Assembly (NCBI GenBank): GCA_945878865.1
Contig: CAMCUD010000003.1
Span: 177,097 to 241,096 of the forward strand
Source of the DNA: Bifidobacterium breve
GTDB taxonomy: Bacteria; Actinomycetota; Thermoleophilia; Solirubrobacterales; Solirubrobacteraceae
Direction: 5' to 3'
DNA length: 64,000 nt
The notes below the pieces were generated by a model, which had not been told where the DNA came from, ran no database searches, and saw only the letters and a list, made by a program, of their open reading frames with translations. A program made the translations under genes and the position numbers. Below are positions 35,171 to 43,686 of the stretch, in pieces; positions within the stretch are counted from its first letter, which is position 1; every line of letters starts with the position of its first letter.

Positions 35171-36192
35171 CCCGCGCGATCCGCCTGCGCCGATCGAACT
35201 GCTCGGCGCCCGGCATCCGACGGCGCCGGCAGGGGCGCGGGTTCGTCTACCTCGACGAGGGCGCTGACGGCGCACGGGTCGACGATCCCGACACGCTGCA
35301 GCGCATCGCCGAGCTCGTCATCCCGCCGGCGTGGACCGACGTGTGGATCTGCCCGTACCCGGGCGGCCACATCCAGGCGACCGGCGTGGACGCCAAGGGC
35401 CGCAAGCAGTACCTCTACCACCGGCGCTGGCGTGAGCGCCGGGACCAGGAGAAGTTCGACGACATGGTCGCGTTCGCCAAGCGCCTGCCGCGGATGCGCC
35501 GCCGCGTCGACGACGACCTCGCGCGCGGCGACCTCTCGGCCGAGCAGGTGCTCGCCGGCGCCGTGCGGCTGCTCGACCGCGGGTTCTTCCGCATCGGCAG
35601 CGAGGACTACGCGGTGGAGAACGAGACCTACGGGCTCGCGACCATCCGCAAGGAGCACGTGACGGTCACCGGCGACACGCTCACCTTCGATTACCCGGCC
35701 AAGCACGGCAAGCGCCGGGTGCAGTCGGTCGTCGATCCGGAGGTCGCCGAGCTCGTCGCCACGCTGCGCCGACGGCGGGGTGGCGGGGACGAGCTGCTGG
35801 CGTTCAAGCGCGGACGGCGGTGGGTCGACGTCAAGTCCCAAGACATCAACGCGTACCTCAAGGCCGCGACGTCGCGCGACGCCAGTGCGAAGGACTTCCG
35901 CACGTGGGGCGCGACCGTCGTCGCGGCGGTTGCGCTGGGCGTCGCCGCGCCGCAGGCGACGACCAAGACGGCCCGCACCCGCGCCATTCGACGGGCCGTG
36001 GGGGAGGTGGCGCACTATCTCGGCAACACGCCCGCCGTCGCCCGCGCGTCCTACATCGACCCGCGGGTCTTCGATCGCTTCGAGGACGGCGAGTCGGTCG
36101 CCGGGGCGCTCGGCCGGCTGGGCGCCGACGACGGTGCGCCGGCCATCCAGGGGCCGATCGAGCGGGCCGTCCTGCGGCTGCTCGAGGACTGA
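35167..36192 (+). CDS. DNA topoisomerase IB (poxvirus-type), probable CTG start overlapping the ku stop
   Basis: 341 aa if it begins at CTG 35167. The family N-terminal domain (LRRSN...RRRRQGRGFVYLDE, DPDTLQRIAELVIPPAWTDVWICP) is intact upstream of the first ATG/GTG-type codon in frame (GTG 35341). A GTG start would remove about 58 conserved residues. The only early candidates are CTG 35167, which overlaps the ku stop as CTGA, and CTG 35185. Catalytic features: HIQATG, GRKQYLYHRRW, KDFRTWGAT and the active-site tyrosine in ASYIDPRVF (Tyr296 in this numbering). The enzyme nicks and rotates DNA to relax supercoils without ATP. Confidence 0.88.
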   Translation: MTRAIRLRRSNCSAPGIRRRRQGRGFVYLDEGADGARVDDPDTLQRIAELVIPPAWTDVWICPYPGGHIQATGVDAKGRKQYLYHRRWRERRDQEKFDDMVAFAKRLPRMRRRVDDDLARGDLSAEQVLAGAVRLLDRGFFRIGSEDYAVENETYGLATIRKEHVTVTGDTLTFDYPAKHGKRRVQSVVDPEVAELVATLRRRRGGGDELLAFKRGRRWVDVKSQDINAYLKAATSRDASAKDFRTWGATVVAAVALGVAAPQATTKTARTRAIRRAVGEVAHYLGNTPAVARASYIDPRVFDRFEDGESVAGALGRLGADDGAPAIQGPIERAVLRLLED

Positions 36193-36239
36193 CGAGTCGC
36201 GGCCACATCCTGGCCGCAACGTGCGCGAGCATCGCGCGC

Positions 36240-36719
36240 ATGGCTTCCTGGCACGAGATCGAGACGGCGGCGCCCGAGTTCGCCGCCGCCGTGCGCGGCT
36301 ACCTGGACGCGCACCAGCACAAGACGATCGCGACGCTGCGCAAGGACGGCTCGCCGCGGATCAGCGGGACGGAGGCGACCTTCGTCGACGGTGATCTGTG
36401 GTGGGGTTCGATGTGGCGGGCGCGCAAGGCGCTGGACCTTCAGCGTGACCCGCGCTTCGCGCTGCACTCGGGCTCTGACGACCCGCCGGCGTGGAAGGGC
36501 GACGCGAAGATCGCCGGCCGGGCGGTCGAGGTCGAAGACGACGCCGCGTTCCGCGCGCTCGTCGCCGCGCAGGGGCATGAGGACGCCGACATGGGGCAGG
36601 CCCACCTGTTCCGCGCCGACATCGACGAGGTCTCCCTCGTCCAGATCAACGAGGCCGGGGACGAGCTGGTGATCGAGGTGTGGACGCCGTCCGGCGGGCT
36701 GCGCCGGATCGAGCGCTAA
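36240..36719 (+). CDS. pyridoxamine 5'-phosphate oxidase-like (split-barrel) protein
   Basis: 159 aa from ATG 36240. The start of the barrel, HKTIATLRKDGSPRISGTEATFVDGDLWWGSM, is characteristic of PPOX/FMN- or F420-binding split-barrel proteins; ARKALDLQRDPRFALHSG follows the usual helix. Such proteins bind flavin or deazaflavin (F420), or heme, and reduce or sense small molecules. The cofactor cannot be assigned from sequence alone. The stop overlaps the convergent STAS gene by 4 bp. Confidence 0.85.
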   Translation: MASWHEIETAAPEFAAAVRGYLDAHQHKTIATLRKDGSPRISGTEATFVDGDLWWGSMWRARKALDLQRDPRFALHSGSDDPPAWKGDAKIAGRAVEVEDDAAFRALVAAQGHEDADMGQAHLFRADIDEVSLVQINEAGDELVIEVWTPSGGLRRIER

Positions 36720-37081
36720 GCGGCGAGTTCGGCGTCGAGCGCGGCCAGCGCCTCGTCGCGCGAGGTGCGGATCGTGAAGATCTGATCGAGACCGGTGATC
36801 TCAAACGTCCGGCTGATGCTGTCGTCGACGTTGACGACAGCCAGCGCGCCGTCGCGCGAGCGAAGCCGCTTCAGGCCGCCGATGAGCACGCCGAGCCCGG
36901 TCGAATCCAGGAACGTCGTCTCGGACAGATCCATGACCACGCCGCTGGCGCCATCCTCGATGACCTGCGTGAGCAGCTGCTTGAGGTCGGGGGCCGTGTA
37001 CAGGTCGATCTCCCCGGCGACGGCGATGATGTGCCGGCCGTTCTCCTGGGGCTCGTGACGCGTGGCGAAATCCGCGGGCAT
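36716..37081 (-). CDS. STAS-domain anti-anti-sigma factor (RsbV/SpoIIAA-like)
   Basis: 121 aa from ATG 37081. A single STAS domain: AVAGEIDLYTAPDLKQLL, GVVMDLSETTFLDSTGLGVLIG and the C-terminal helix. Ser60 in FLDSTGLG is the phosphorylation site used by RsbW-type kinases. In partner switching, the unphosphorylated form binds the anti-sigma kinase and frees a sigma factor. Third gene of an operon after an RsbW-like kinase and a degenerate homologue (10 bp gap), so it is probably the substrate of that kinase. Confidence 0.93.
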   Translation of the reverse strand: MPADFATRHEPQENGRHIIAVAGEIDLYTAPDLKQLLTQVIEDGASGVVMDLSETTFLDSTGLGVLIGGLKRLRSRDGALAVVNVDDSISRTFEITGLDQIFTIRTSRDEALAALDAELAA

Positions 37082-37091
37082 CGGATCCAGC

Positions 37092-37478
37092 CTACCGCCC
37101 GGCGAACGCCAGCCGCAGGCGCAGCTCGTCCGGATGCTCGGCGATCTCGACCGTGTCGGCGACGCGCTCGAGCACGTTGCCGACGCCGGGCAGGCTCGCG
37201 GACTCCAGCAGGGCCGCGCCGCCCCCGTCGCGCAGGTCGCCGACCTGCAACTCCAGGCCCTCCGGCGAGGCGGTGATGTGCACGCGCAGGCGCCCGTCCT
37301 CGCCGTGGTCGGGGCCGTGCGCGGCCAGCGCATCGGCGAGCAGCAGCGCGTCGTCGAGCCGGTCGACGGGGCAGTCGGCGCGCGCGGCGAGGATCGCGAC
37401 GACGGAGCTCAGCACGGGCCCGACGAGCGGGCCCTTGCGCACGATGACCGTGGCTTCCGTCGCGGGCGTGTCGCTCAC
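37092..37478 (-). CDS. degenerate HATPase-like protein, middle gene of the Rsb operon
   Basis: 128 aa from GTG 37478, which overlaps the RsbW-like stop as GTGA. The fold outline of an anti-sigma HATPase is visible: LSSVVAILAARADCPVDRLDDALLLADALAAH resembles the N-box helix, and GLELQVGDLRDGGGAALL lies where the G1 box should be. The ATP-binding residues (N-box Asn, DxGxG, GxGxG) are missing. A non-enzymatic partner or decoy for the STAS protein is a reasonable guess. I do not recognise a named family. Confidence 0.7.
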   Translation of the reverse strand: MSDTPATEATVIVRKGPLVGPVLSSVVAILAARADCPVDRLDDALLLADALAAHGPDHGEDGRLRVHITASPEGLELQVGDLRDGGGAALLESASLPGVGNVLERVADTVEIAEHPDELRLRLAFAGR

Positions 37479-37885
37479 GCCGCGCCCGACCCGTTCGACA
37501 ACCCGAACGTCATCCTGACCTCGGTCGGGTGCTCCTCGCTGCCGCCCTCCAGTTCCAGGGACTGCGACAGCGTCGCGATGAGCGGGAGTCCCAGGCCGAG
37601 GCCGGGGGAGTCCGGGCGGGGATGAATGCCCGTGCCGTGGTCGCGGACGATCACCAGCAGCTCCTCGTCGAGGATGCTCGCGTCGACCTCGAGCGGCCCG
37701 TCGTCCTCCCCGTAGGCGTGGAGCACGACGTTCGTGCACGCCTCCGTGACCGCGAGCTTGATGTCCGCGGCGATCTGGTCAGGCAGGGCGAGCGCCTCGG
37801 CGAGACCGCCGAACGCATGGCGGACGACCGCGACGTTCTCCGCCCTGGCGGGGACGAGCAGCTGGAGGTCGGGCGATGGGCTCAC
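37475..37885 (-). CDS. anti-sigma regulatory factor / serine-protein kinase (RsbW/SpoIIAB-like)
   Basis: 136 aa, GTG start. HATPase_c_2 domain with N-box VTEACTNVVLHAY (Glu48, Asn52), G1 VRDHGTGI and G2 GLGLGLPLI, all intact, so it should bind ATP and phosphorylate the STAS serine. In the classical pathway it also binds and blocks a sigma factor. First gene of the operon at 36716-37885. No cognate group 3 sigma gene lies next to it, so its target is elsewhere or is non-sigma (inference). Confidence 0.92.
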   Translation of the reverse strand: MSPSPDLQLLVPARAENVAVVRHAFGGLAEALALPDQIAADIKLAVTEACTNVVLHAYGEDDGPLEVDASILDEELLVIVRDHGTGIHPRPDSPGLGLGLPLIATLSQSLELEGGSEEHPTEVRMTFGLSNGSGAA

Positions 37886-38011
37886 AAGAGTGGCGGGACG
37901 GATGGCGCGGGTCCGGTCATCGGTGGGACGGGTCTGCCCGGATGGTGCCCAGACCTCCCCCGTCTCATTCCTCGACAGGAACGATACCCCCGGGGATGGT
38001 CGCGCACGCGC

Positions 38012-39046
38012 TCATGCAGCCAGCGTGTCCCGGATGGCATCTTCGGTCGCGCCGCCCGACAGTCCGGCGAGCAGGACCATGCGGGCAGCCTGCGGTGACA
38101 GTCCGCCGGCGTCCAGCACCCCTGCGGCGCGGAGGTCGCGCTCGCAGCCTCGGAATCCGTACGTCTCATGCAGGAGCAGACCCCGGCCGGGACGCAGCGT
38201 CGCCGCGACCGGGAGCCCCGCTTCCCGGGCGGCCAGGACGGCGTCCAGCACCGGTTCGGCGACGTGGCCGGCGCCCAGCGCCTGCAGGACGACGGCGTCC
38301 GCTCCGCGGGCCACGGCGTCGCGCAGGGCGGCGCCGTCGTCGCCGAGGTACGTCGTGACGATCTCCACGCGGGCGGTGATCGCGTCGGGCATCGGGAGCG
38401 GGGCGGGGCGGATGGGGCGCGCGAAGAGCGTGACGCGGCCCTCGGCGGCGAGTCCGATCGCGCCGCCACGCGGTGAGCCGAAGGCGTTGGGGGTGTGCGA
38501 CGCCACCTTCGTGACCTGGCGGGCGGCGTGCAGCTCGCCGCCGAACGCGACGAGCGCCCCGGTGCCCGCGGTGACCGCGGCCGCGGCGGCCGCGACGGCG
38601 TCGTGGATGTTGGCCGGGCCGTCGGACCCCGTCGCGCCCGCCGGGCGGATCGCGCCCGTGAGCACCACGGGCGGCGCCGCGGGGCCGTCGAGTGCGAGGA
38701 CGTCGCAGAGGACGGCGGTCTCCTCGATGGTGTCCGTGCCGTGGGTGATCACCACGCCCCGGCCTGCCGCAGCTTCCTCACGCGCCGCGCGCGCGACCGC
38801 GAGCGCGTCGTCGCACGACAGGTGCGCGCCAGGGGCCCGGGTGATCGTCCGGGTCGTCAGCCCTGGCCAGGCCGCCAGCTCGGGCACCGCGGCCAGCAGG
38901 GCGTCCGCGTCGTGCGCCGGGCGGGCCCCGGAGGGGTCGGCCGCCATCGCGATCGTCCCGCCCGCGGCGAGGACCGTGACCGGGCGCACCGACCCGTCGT
39001 TCGACATCTCAGCTGTCTCGCCGACCTGCTCAGAACCGCCGTCCAC
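38012..39046 (-). CDS. asparaginase/glutaminase family protein
   Basis: 344 aa from GTG 39046; ATG 39007 would give 331 aa. The two catalytic threonine motifs are present: AAGGTIAM (Thr31) and ITHGTDTIEET (Thr104-Asp105), with a possible lysine in RQVTKVASHTPNAFGSP. It hydrolyses L-asparagine, and often glutamine, to aspartate and ammonia. No signal peptide, so a cytoplasmic, type I-like enzyme is likely. It is divergent from gltB (54 bp between starts), which fits a nitrogen-metabolism pairing: released ammonia can be reassimilated. Confidence 0.9.
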   Translation of the reverse strand: MDGGSEQVGETAEMSNDGSVRPVTVLAAGGTIAMAADPSGARPAHDADALLAAVPELAAWPGLTTRTITRAPGAHLSCDDALAVARAAREEAAAGRGVVITHGTDTIEETAVLCDVLALDGPAAPPVVLTGAIRPAGATGSDGPANIHDAVAAAAAAVTAGTGALVAFGGELHAARQVTKVASHTPNAFGSPRGGAIGLAAEGRVTLFARPIRPAPLPMPDAITARVEIVTTYLGDDGAALRDAVARGADAVVLQALGAGHVAEPVLDAVLAAREAGLPVAATLRPGRGLLLHETYGFRGCERDLRAAGVLDAGGLSPQAARMVLLAGLSGGATEDAIRDTLAA

Positions 39047-39100
39047 TGATACCCTTCCCGCTCCGCCTCAAGTGCCGTTCGTCCGCCCAGGGGCACTCCC

Positions 39101-42100
39101 ATGACTTCGCAGATCTTGCCGCCACAGGCCGACGGCCTCTACGACCCTAGCTTCGAGCACGACGCGTGTGGCGTCGCCCTCGTCGCCAAGCTCGACAACG
39201 TCCCCACGCGTGACGTCGTCGAAAAGGCGCTGCTCGCGCTGGAGAACCTCGAGCATCGCGGCGCCGAGGGCGCCGACGTCCGCACCGGCGACGGCGCGGG
39301 CATCCTCACCCAGATGCCCGACGCGTTCCTGCGCGGCGTCGTCGACTTCGAGCTGCCCGACGCCGGGCGCTACGGCGTGGCGATGTGCTTCCTCTCGCAG
39401 GACCCGGAGATCCGGGCCAAGCAGGAGCATCTGCTCGAGCTCAACACGCGCGTCGAGGGCCAGCACGTCCTCGGCTGGCGCGACATCCCCGTCGATCTCG
39501 AGCACGTCGGCGACACGGCCAACCAGACCCGGCCGTACATGAAGCAGCTGTTCGTCGAGGCCGGCCCCGGCTTCGACAACGACCAGGACGCCTTCGAGCG
39601 CAAGCTCTACGTGATCCGGCGGATCTGCGAGCTCGCGTCGGGTCCGGACTTCTACGTCGCGTCGTTCTCGTCGCGCACCCTGAACTACAAGGGGATGCTC
39701 ATCTCCCACCAGGTCCGGAACTTCTTCCCGGACCTGCTGGATGAGCGCTTCACGAGCGCGATGTGCCTCGTGCACTCGCGGTTCTCGACGAACACGTTCC
39801 CGAGCTGGGAGCTCGCGCATCCGTTCCGCGTCATCGCCCACAACGGCGAGATCAACACGCTGCGCGGCAACATCAACTGGATGCGGGCCCGCGAGAGCCA
39901 GCTCGCGAGCAAGCTCCTCGGTGAGGACCTCCAGAAGGTCATGCCGGTCGTCCGCCCGGACGGCTCGGATTCCGCGACCTTCGACAACGTCCTCGAGCTG
40001 CTCATGCTCGCGGGGCGGTCGCTCCCGCATGCGGTGATGATGATGATCCCCGAGGCGTTCGCCGACCGCGACGACCTCCCGGAGCACCTCACCGGCTTCT
40101 ACGCCTACCACTCGTGTCTCATGGAGCCGTGGGACGGCCCCGCCGCGGTGTGCTTCACCGACGGCCGCTGCGTCGGCGCGACGCTGGACCGCAACGGCCT
40201 GCGCCCGGGCCGCTGGGTGGAGACGAAGGACGGCCTCGTCGTCCTGGGCTCGGAGGCCGGCCTGCTCGGCATCAAGCCTGACCGCGTCAAGCGCCTCGGC
40301 CGCCTGCAGCCGGGCAAGCTCTTCCTCGTCGACCTCGAGCGTCATCGCATCGTCGAGGACGAGGAGGTCAAGGCCGAGGTCGCCCAGCAGTCCCCGTACG
40401 GCGACTGGTACCGCGCCCAGACCGTCCAGTTCGGCGATCTCGAGCCCGCGCACGTGACGATGACCGGGGTCGAGCCGACCCCCGTCCGCCAGATCGCGTT
40501 CGGCTACACGCAGGAGGACCTGCGGATCCTCATCGGCCCGATGGCCGCGAAGGGCGAGGAGCCGATCGGCTCGATGGGCAACGACACGGCGCTTCCGGTC
40601 CTCTCGGATCTGCGCCCGCCGCTGTACTCGTACTTCAAGCAGCTCTTCGCGCAGGTGACGAACCCGCCGATCGACCCGATCCGCGAGTCGATCGTCATGA
40701 GCCTCGCCTCGCACCTCGGGCGCACGGGCAACCTCCTCGACGAGACGCCCGAGCACGCGCATCACCTGGTGCTCAGCCAGCCGATCCTGCGCAACCACGA
40801 GCTCGAGACGCTGCGCCACGTCGAGCACGACGTCTTCAACACGCACACGATCGACATCACGTGGCCGGTGGCCGACGGGCCGGACGGCATGCAGGTCCGC
40901 CTCGCCGAGATCTGCGACCAGGCGCATGACGCGATCGAGTCCGGCGTGACCCTGCTGATCCTCTCCGACCGCCAGCTCAGCAAGGACCGCGCGCCGATCC
41001 CCGCGCTGCTGGCGATCGGCGCCGTGCACCAGTACCTCGTGCGGGCCGGCAACCGCCTGCGCGCCGGGCTCATCCTCGAGTCGGGCGAGCCGCGCGAGGT
41101 CCACCACATGGCGACGCTCATCGGCTACGGCGCGAACGCCATCAACCCGTACCTCATGCTCGACACGGCCGACCAGATGGTCGTCGAGGGTCGCGTTCCC
41201 GACATCGACAACCCCGACGTCGCCGAGAAGAACATCGTCAAGGCGATCGGCAAGGGCCTGCTGAAGACCATCTCGAAGATGGGCATCTCGACGATCCAGT
41301 CCTACTCGGGCGCGCAGATCTTCGAGGCCGTGGGCCTGGAGAAGGACCTCATCGACCGGCACTTCACCGGCACGGCGTCGCGCATCGGCGGCATCGGCAT
41401 GGACGTGCTGGCGCGCGAGACGCTCGACCGCCACGCGCAGGCCTACCCGCTCGACGGGCACATCCTGCCCGTCGGCGGCGTGTACGCCTGGCGTCGCGAC
41501 GGCGAGAAGCACCTCTGGAACCCCGAGACGATCGCGCTCATGCAGCACGCCGTCCGCAAGGAGGGCGAGGACGCGAAGGAGACGTACGCCGAGTACGCCA
41601 AGCGCGTCAACGAGCAGGCGACGCGCACCGGCGCGCTGCGCGGCCTCATCACGTTCGTGGAGGGCCGCACGCCGGTCCCGCTCGAGGAGGTCGAGCCCGC
41701 GTCGGAGATCGTCAAGCGCTTCGCCACCGGCGCCATGTCGCTCGGGTCGATCTCGCGCGAGTCGCACGAGACGCTCGCCAAGGCGATGAACCACCTCGGC
41801 GGCCGCTCGAACACGGGCGAGGGCGGCGAGGATCCGGTCCGCTTCACCGACAACCGGCGGTCGTCGATCAAGCAGGTCGCCTCGGGCCGGTTCGGCGTCC
41901 ACATCAACTACCTCACGAACGCCGACCAGCTCCAGATCAAGATGGCGCAGGGCGCGAAGCCCGGCGAGGGCGGCCAGCTGCCCGGCCACAAGGTCGACGA
42001 CTACATCGGCGGCGTGCGCCACACGACGCCGGGCGTCGGCCTCATCTCGCCGCCGCCGCACCACGACATCTACTCGATCGAGGACCTCAAGCAGCTCATC

Positions 42101-43684
42101 TACGACCTGCGCTGCGCGAACCCGTCGGCGTCGGTGTCGGTGAAGCTCGTCTCCGAGGTCGGCGTCGGCACGGTCGCCGCGGGCGTCGCGAAGGCGAACG
42201 CCGACCACGTCCTCATCTCCGGCCATGACGGCGGCACCGGCGCGTCGCCGCTGAGCTCGGTGCAGTCGGCCGGCGCGCCGTGGGAGATCGGCCTGGCCGA
42301 GACCCAGCAGACGCTGCTGCGCAACGACCTGCGCAACCGCATCACCGTGCAGACGGACGGCCAGCTGAAGACCGGCCGCGACGTCGCCATCGCCGCGTGC
42401 CTGGGGGCCGACGAGTTCGGCTTCTCCACGGCGCCGCTCATCGCGACGGGCTGCATCATGATGCGCGCCTGCCACCTGAACACCTGCCCGGTGGGCATCG
42501 CCACGCAGGACCCGGAGCTGCGCAAGCGCTTCAAGGGCCAGCCCGAGCACGTCATCAACTTCTTCATGCTCGTCGCCGAGGAGCTGCGCGGCATCATGGC
42601 GTCGCTCGGCGTGCGCACGGTGTCGGAGCTGACGGGCCGGGTCGACCTGCTCGTCGCCGACGACGCGATCACGCACTGGAAGGCGCGCGGGGTCGACCTC
42701 ACGCACGTCCTGACGTTCCCGGAGCTCCCGGAGGGTGTCGAGCGCCGTCGCACGCACGGCCCGCCGCCGGTCCTGGAGGACAACCTGGACTGGGGCCTCG
42801 TCGAGGAGGCCAAGGACGCGATCGACGCGGCCACGCCGGTGCAGATCGACCGCACGGTCCGCAACGTCGACCGCTGCGTCGGCGGCATCCTGTCGCACCA
42901 CATCGCCAAGCGGTACGGCCTCGACGGCCTGCCCGAGGGCACGATCAAGGTGACCTTCAGCGGCTCGGCCGGCCAGAGCTTCGGCGGCTGGCTGTCGCAC
43001 GGCGTCGAGTTCACCCTGTGGGGCGACTCCAACGACTACACCGGCAAGGGCCTCTCCGGTGGCACGATCGCGATCCGCCCGCCCGAGGGCGTCACGTACG
43101 TGGCCGAGGAGAACGTCATCATCGGCAACACGTCGCTCTACGGCGCGACCCGCGGCAAGGCGTTCTTCCGCGGCACCGCCGGCGAGCGCTTCGCCGTCCG
43201 CAACTCGGGCGCCGAGGCGGTCGTCGAGGGCGTCGGCGACCACGGCTGCGAGTACATGACGGGCGGCATCGTCGTCGTGCTCGGGGACACGGGCCGCAAC
43301 TTCGCGGCGGGCATGAGCGGCGGCTTCGCCTACGTGCTCGACGAGGACGGCCGGTTCACCGAGCAGGTCAACCCGACGATGCGCGACCAGCTCGAGCCGC
43401 TGACGGGCGAGGACTCCGAGAAGCTGCGCGAGCTCGTCGCCGAGCACATCGAGCGGACCGGGTCGACGGTCGGCCAGCGCGTGCTGGACGAGTGGGACAC
43501 GCTGCGGATGAAGTTCGTGAAGGTGTTCCCGACGGACTACAAGCGCGTGCTCAAGGAGCGGGCCGACAAGGCGCTCGCCGAGGCCAACGGCGCCGGGACC
43601 CCGCCTCCGGGCGTGGACGAGTTCCAGGACGAGACCGTGAACGTCGTCGGCGCGCCGGCGGTGCGCGAGGGCGAAGGGGAGTAG
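39101..43684 (+). CDS. gltB: glutamate synthase, large (alpha) subunit
   Basis: 1527 aa, full length. Domain order: class II glutamine amidotransferase (Cys23 in HDACGVALVAK becomes the N-terminal nucleophile after removal of a short propeptide), central domain, FMN-binding synthase domain (GAMSLGSISRESHE, ISGHDGGTGASPLSS), a 3Fe-4S cluster C-x5-C-x4-C (Cys1118, Cys1124, Cys1129), and the C-terminal GXGXG beta-helix (GGTIAI...GNTSLYGATRGKAFFRG). With GltD it makes two glutamates from glutamine and 2-oxoglutarate using NAD(P)H. AGGGG precedes the ATG as a Shine-Dalgarno sequence. Confidence 0.98.
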   Translation: MTSQILPPQADGLYDPSFEHDACGVALVAKLDNVPTRDVVEKALLALENLEHRGAEGADVRTGDGAGILTQMPDAFLRGVVDFELPDAGRYGVAMCFLSQDPEIRAKQEHLLELNTRVEGQHVLGWRDIPVDLEHVGDTANQTRPYMKQLFVEAGPGFDNDQDAFERKLYVIRRICELASGPDFYVASFSSRTLNYKGMLISHQVRNFFPDLLDERFTSAMCLVHSRFSTNTFPSWELAHPFRVIAHNGEINTLRGNINWMRARESQLASKLLGEDLQKVMPVVRPDGSDSATFDNVLELLMLAGRSLPHAVMMMIPEAFADRDDLPEHLTGFYAYHSCLMEPWDGPAAVCFTDGRCVGATLDRNGLRPGRWVETKDGLVVLGSEAGLLGIKPDRVKRLGRLQPGKLFLVDLERHRIVEDEEVKAEVAQQSPYGDWYRAQTVQFGDLEPAHVTMTGVEPTPVRQIAFGYTQEDLRILIGPMAAKGEEPIGSMGNDTALPVLSDLRPPLYSYFKQLFAQVTNPPIDPIRESIVMSLASHLGRTGNLLDETPEHAHHLVLSQPILRNHELETLRHVEHDVFNTHTIDITWPVADGPDGMQVRLAEICDQAHDAIESGVTLLILSDRQLSKDRAPIPALLAIGAVHQYLVRAGNRLRAGLILESGEPREVHHMATLIGYGANAINPYLMLDTADQMVVEGRVPDIDNPDVAEKNIVKAIGKGLLKTISKMGISTIQSYSGAQIFEAVGLEKDLIDRHFTGTASRIGGIGMDVLARETLDRHAQAYPLDGHILPVGGVYAWRRDGEKHLWNPETIALMQHAVRKEGEDAKETYAEYAKRVNEQATRTGALRGLITFVEGRTPVPLEEVEPASEIVKRFATGAMSLGSISRESHETLAKAMNHLGGRSNTGEGGEDPVRFTDNRRSSIKQVASGRFGVHINYLTNADQLQIKMAQGAKPGEGGQLPGHKVDDYIGGVRHTTPGVGLISPPPHHDIYSIEDLKQLIYDLRCANPSASVSVKLVSEVGVGTVAAGVAKANADHVLISGHDGGTGASPLSSVQSAGAPWEIGLAETQQTLLRNDLRNRITVQTDGQLKTGRDVAIAACLGADEFGFSTAPLIATGCIMMRACHLNTCPVGIATQDPELRKRFKGQPEHVINFFMLVAEELRGIMASLGVRTVSELTGRVDLLVADDAITHWKARGVDLTHVLTFPELPEGVERRRTHGPPPVLEDNLDWGLVEEAKDAIDAATPVQIDRTVRNVDRCVGGILSHHIAKRYGLDGLPEGTIKVTFSGSAGQSFGGWLSHGVEFTLWGDSNDYTGKGLSGGTIAIRPPEGVTYVAEENVIIGNTSLYGATRGKAFFRGTAGERFAVRNSGAEAVVEGVGDHGCEYMTGGIVVVLGDTGRNFAAGMSGGFAYVLDEDGRFTEQVNPTMRDQLEPLTGEDSEKLRELVAEHIERTGSTVGQRVLDEWDTLRMKFVKVFPTDYKRVLKERADKALAEANGAGTPPPGVDEFQDETVNVVGAPAVREGEGE

Positions 43685-43686
43685 AC

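Noticed and set aside
35341..36192. Topoisomerase IB starting at GTG 35341
   Set aside because: This would delete about 58 residues of the conserved N-terminal domain that are intact in frame upstream; a CTG start overlapping the ku stop explains the data better.
37886..38011. A SigB/SigF-type promoter (GGGTAT box) before the Rsb operon
   Set aside because: A GGGGTATCG string is present on the minus strand but no GTTT-type -35 at the right distance, so I do not call it.
39068..43447. Very long open frame on the minus strand opposite gltB (about 1459 codons)
   Set aside because: Shadow frame caused by high GC at third positions. The translation is Arg/Asp/Ala/Leu-rich with no domain, while the plus strand encodes a complete glutamate synthase.
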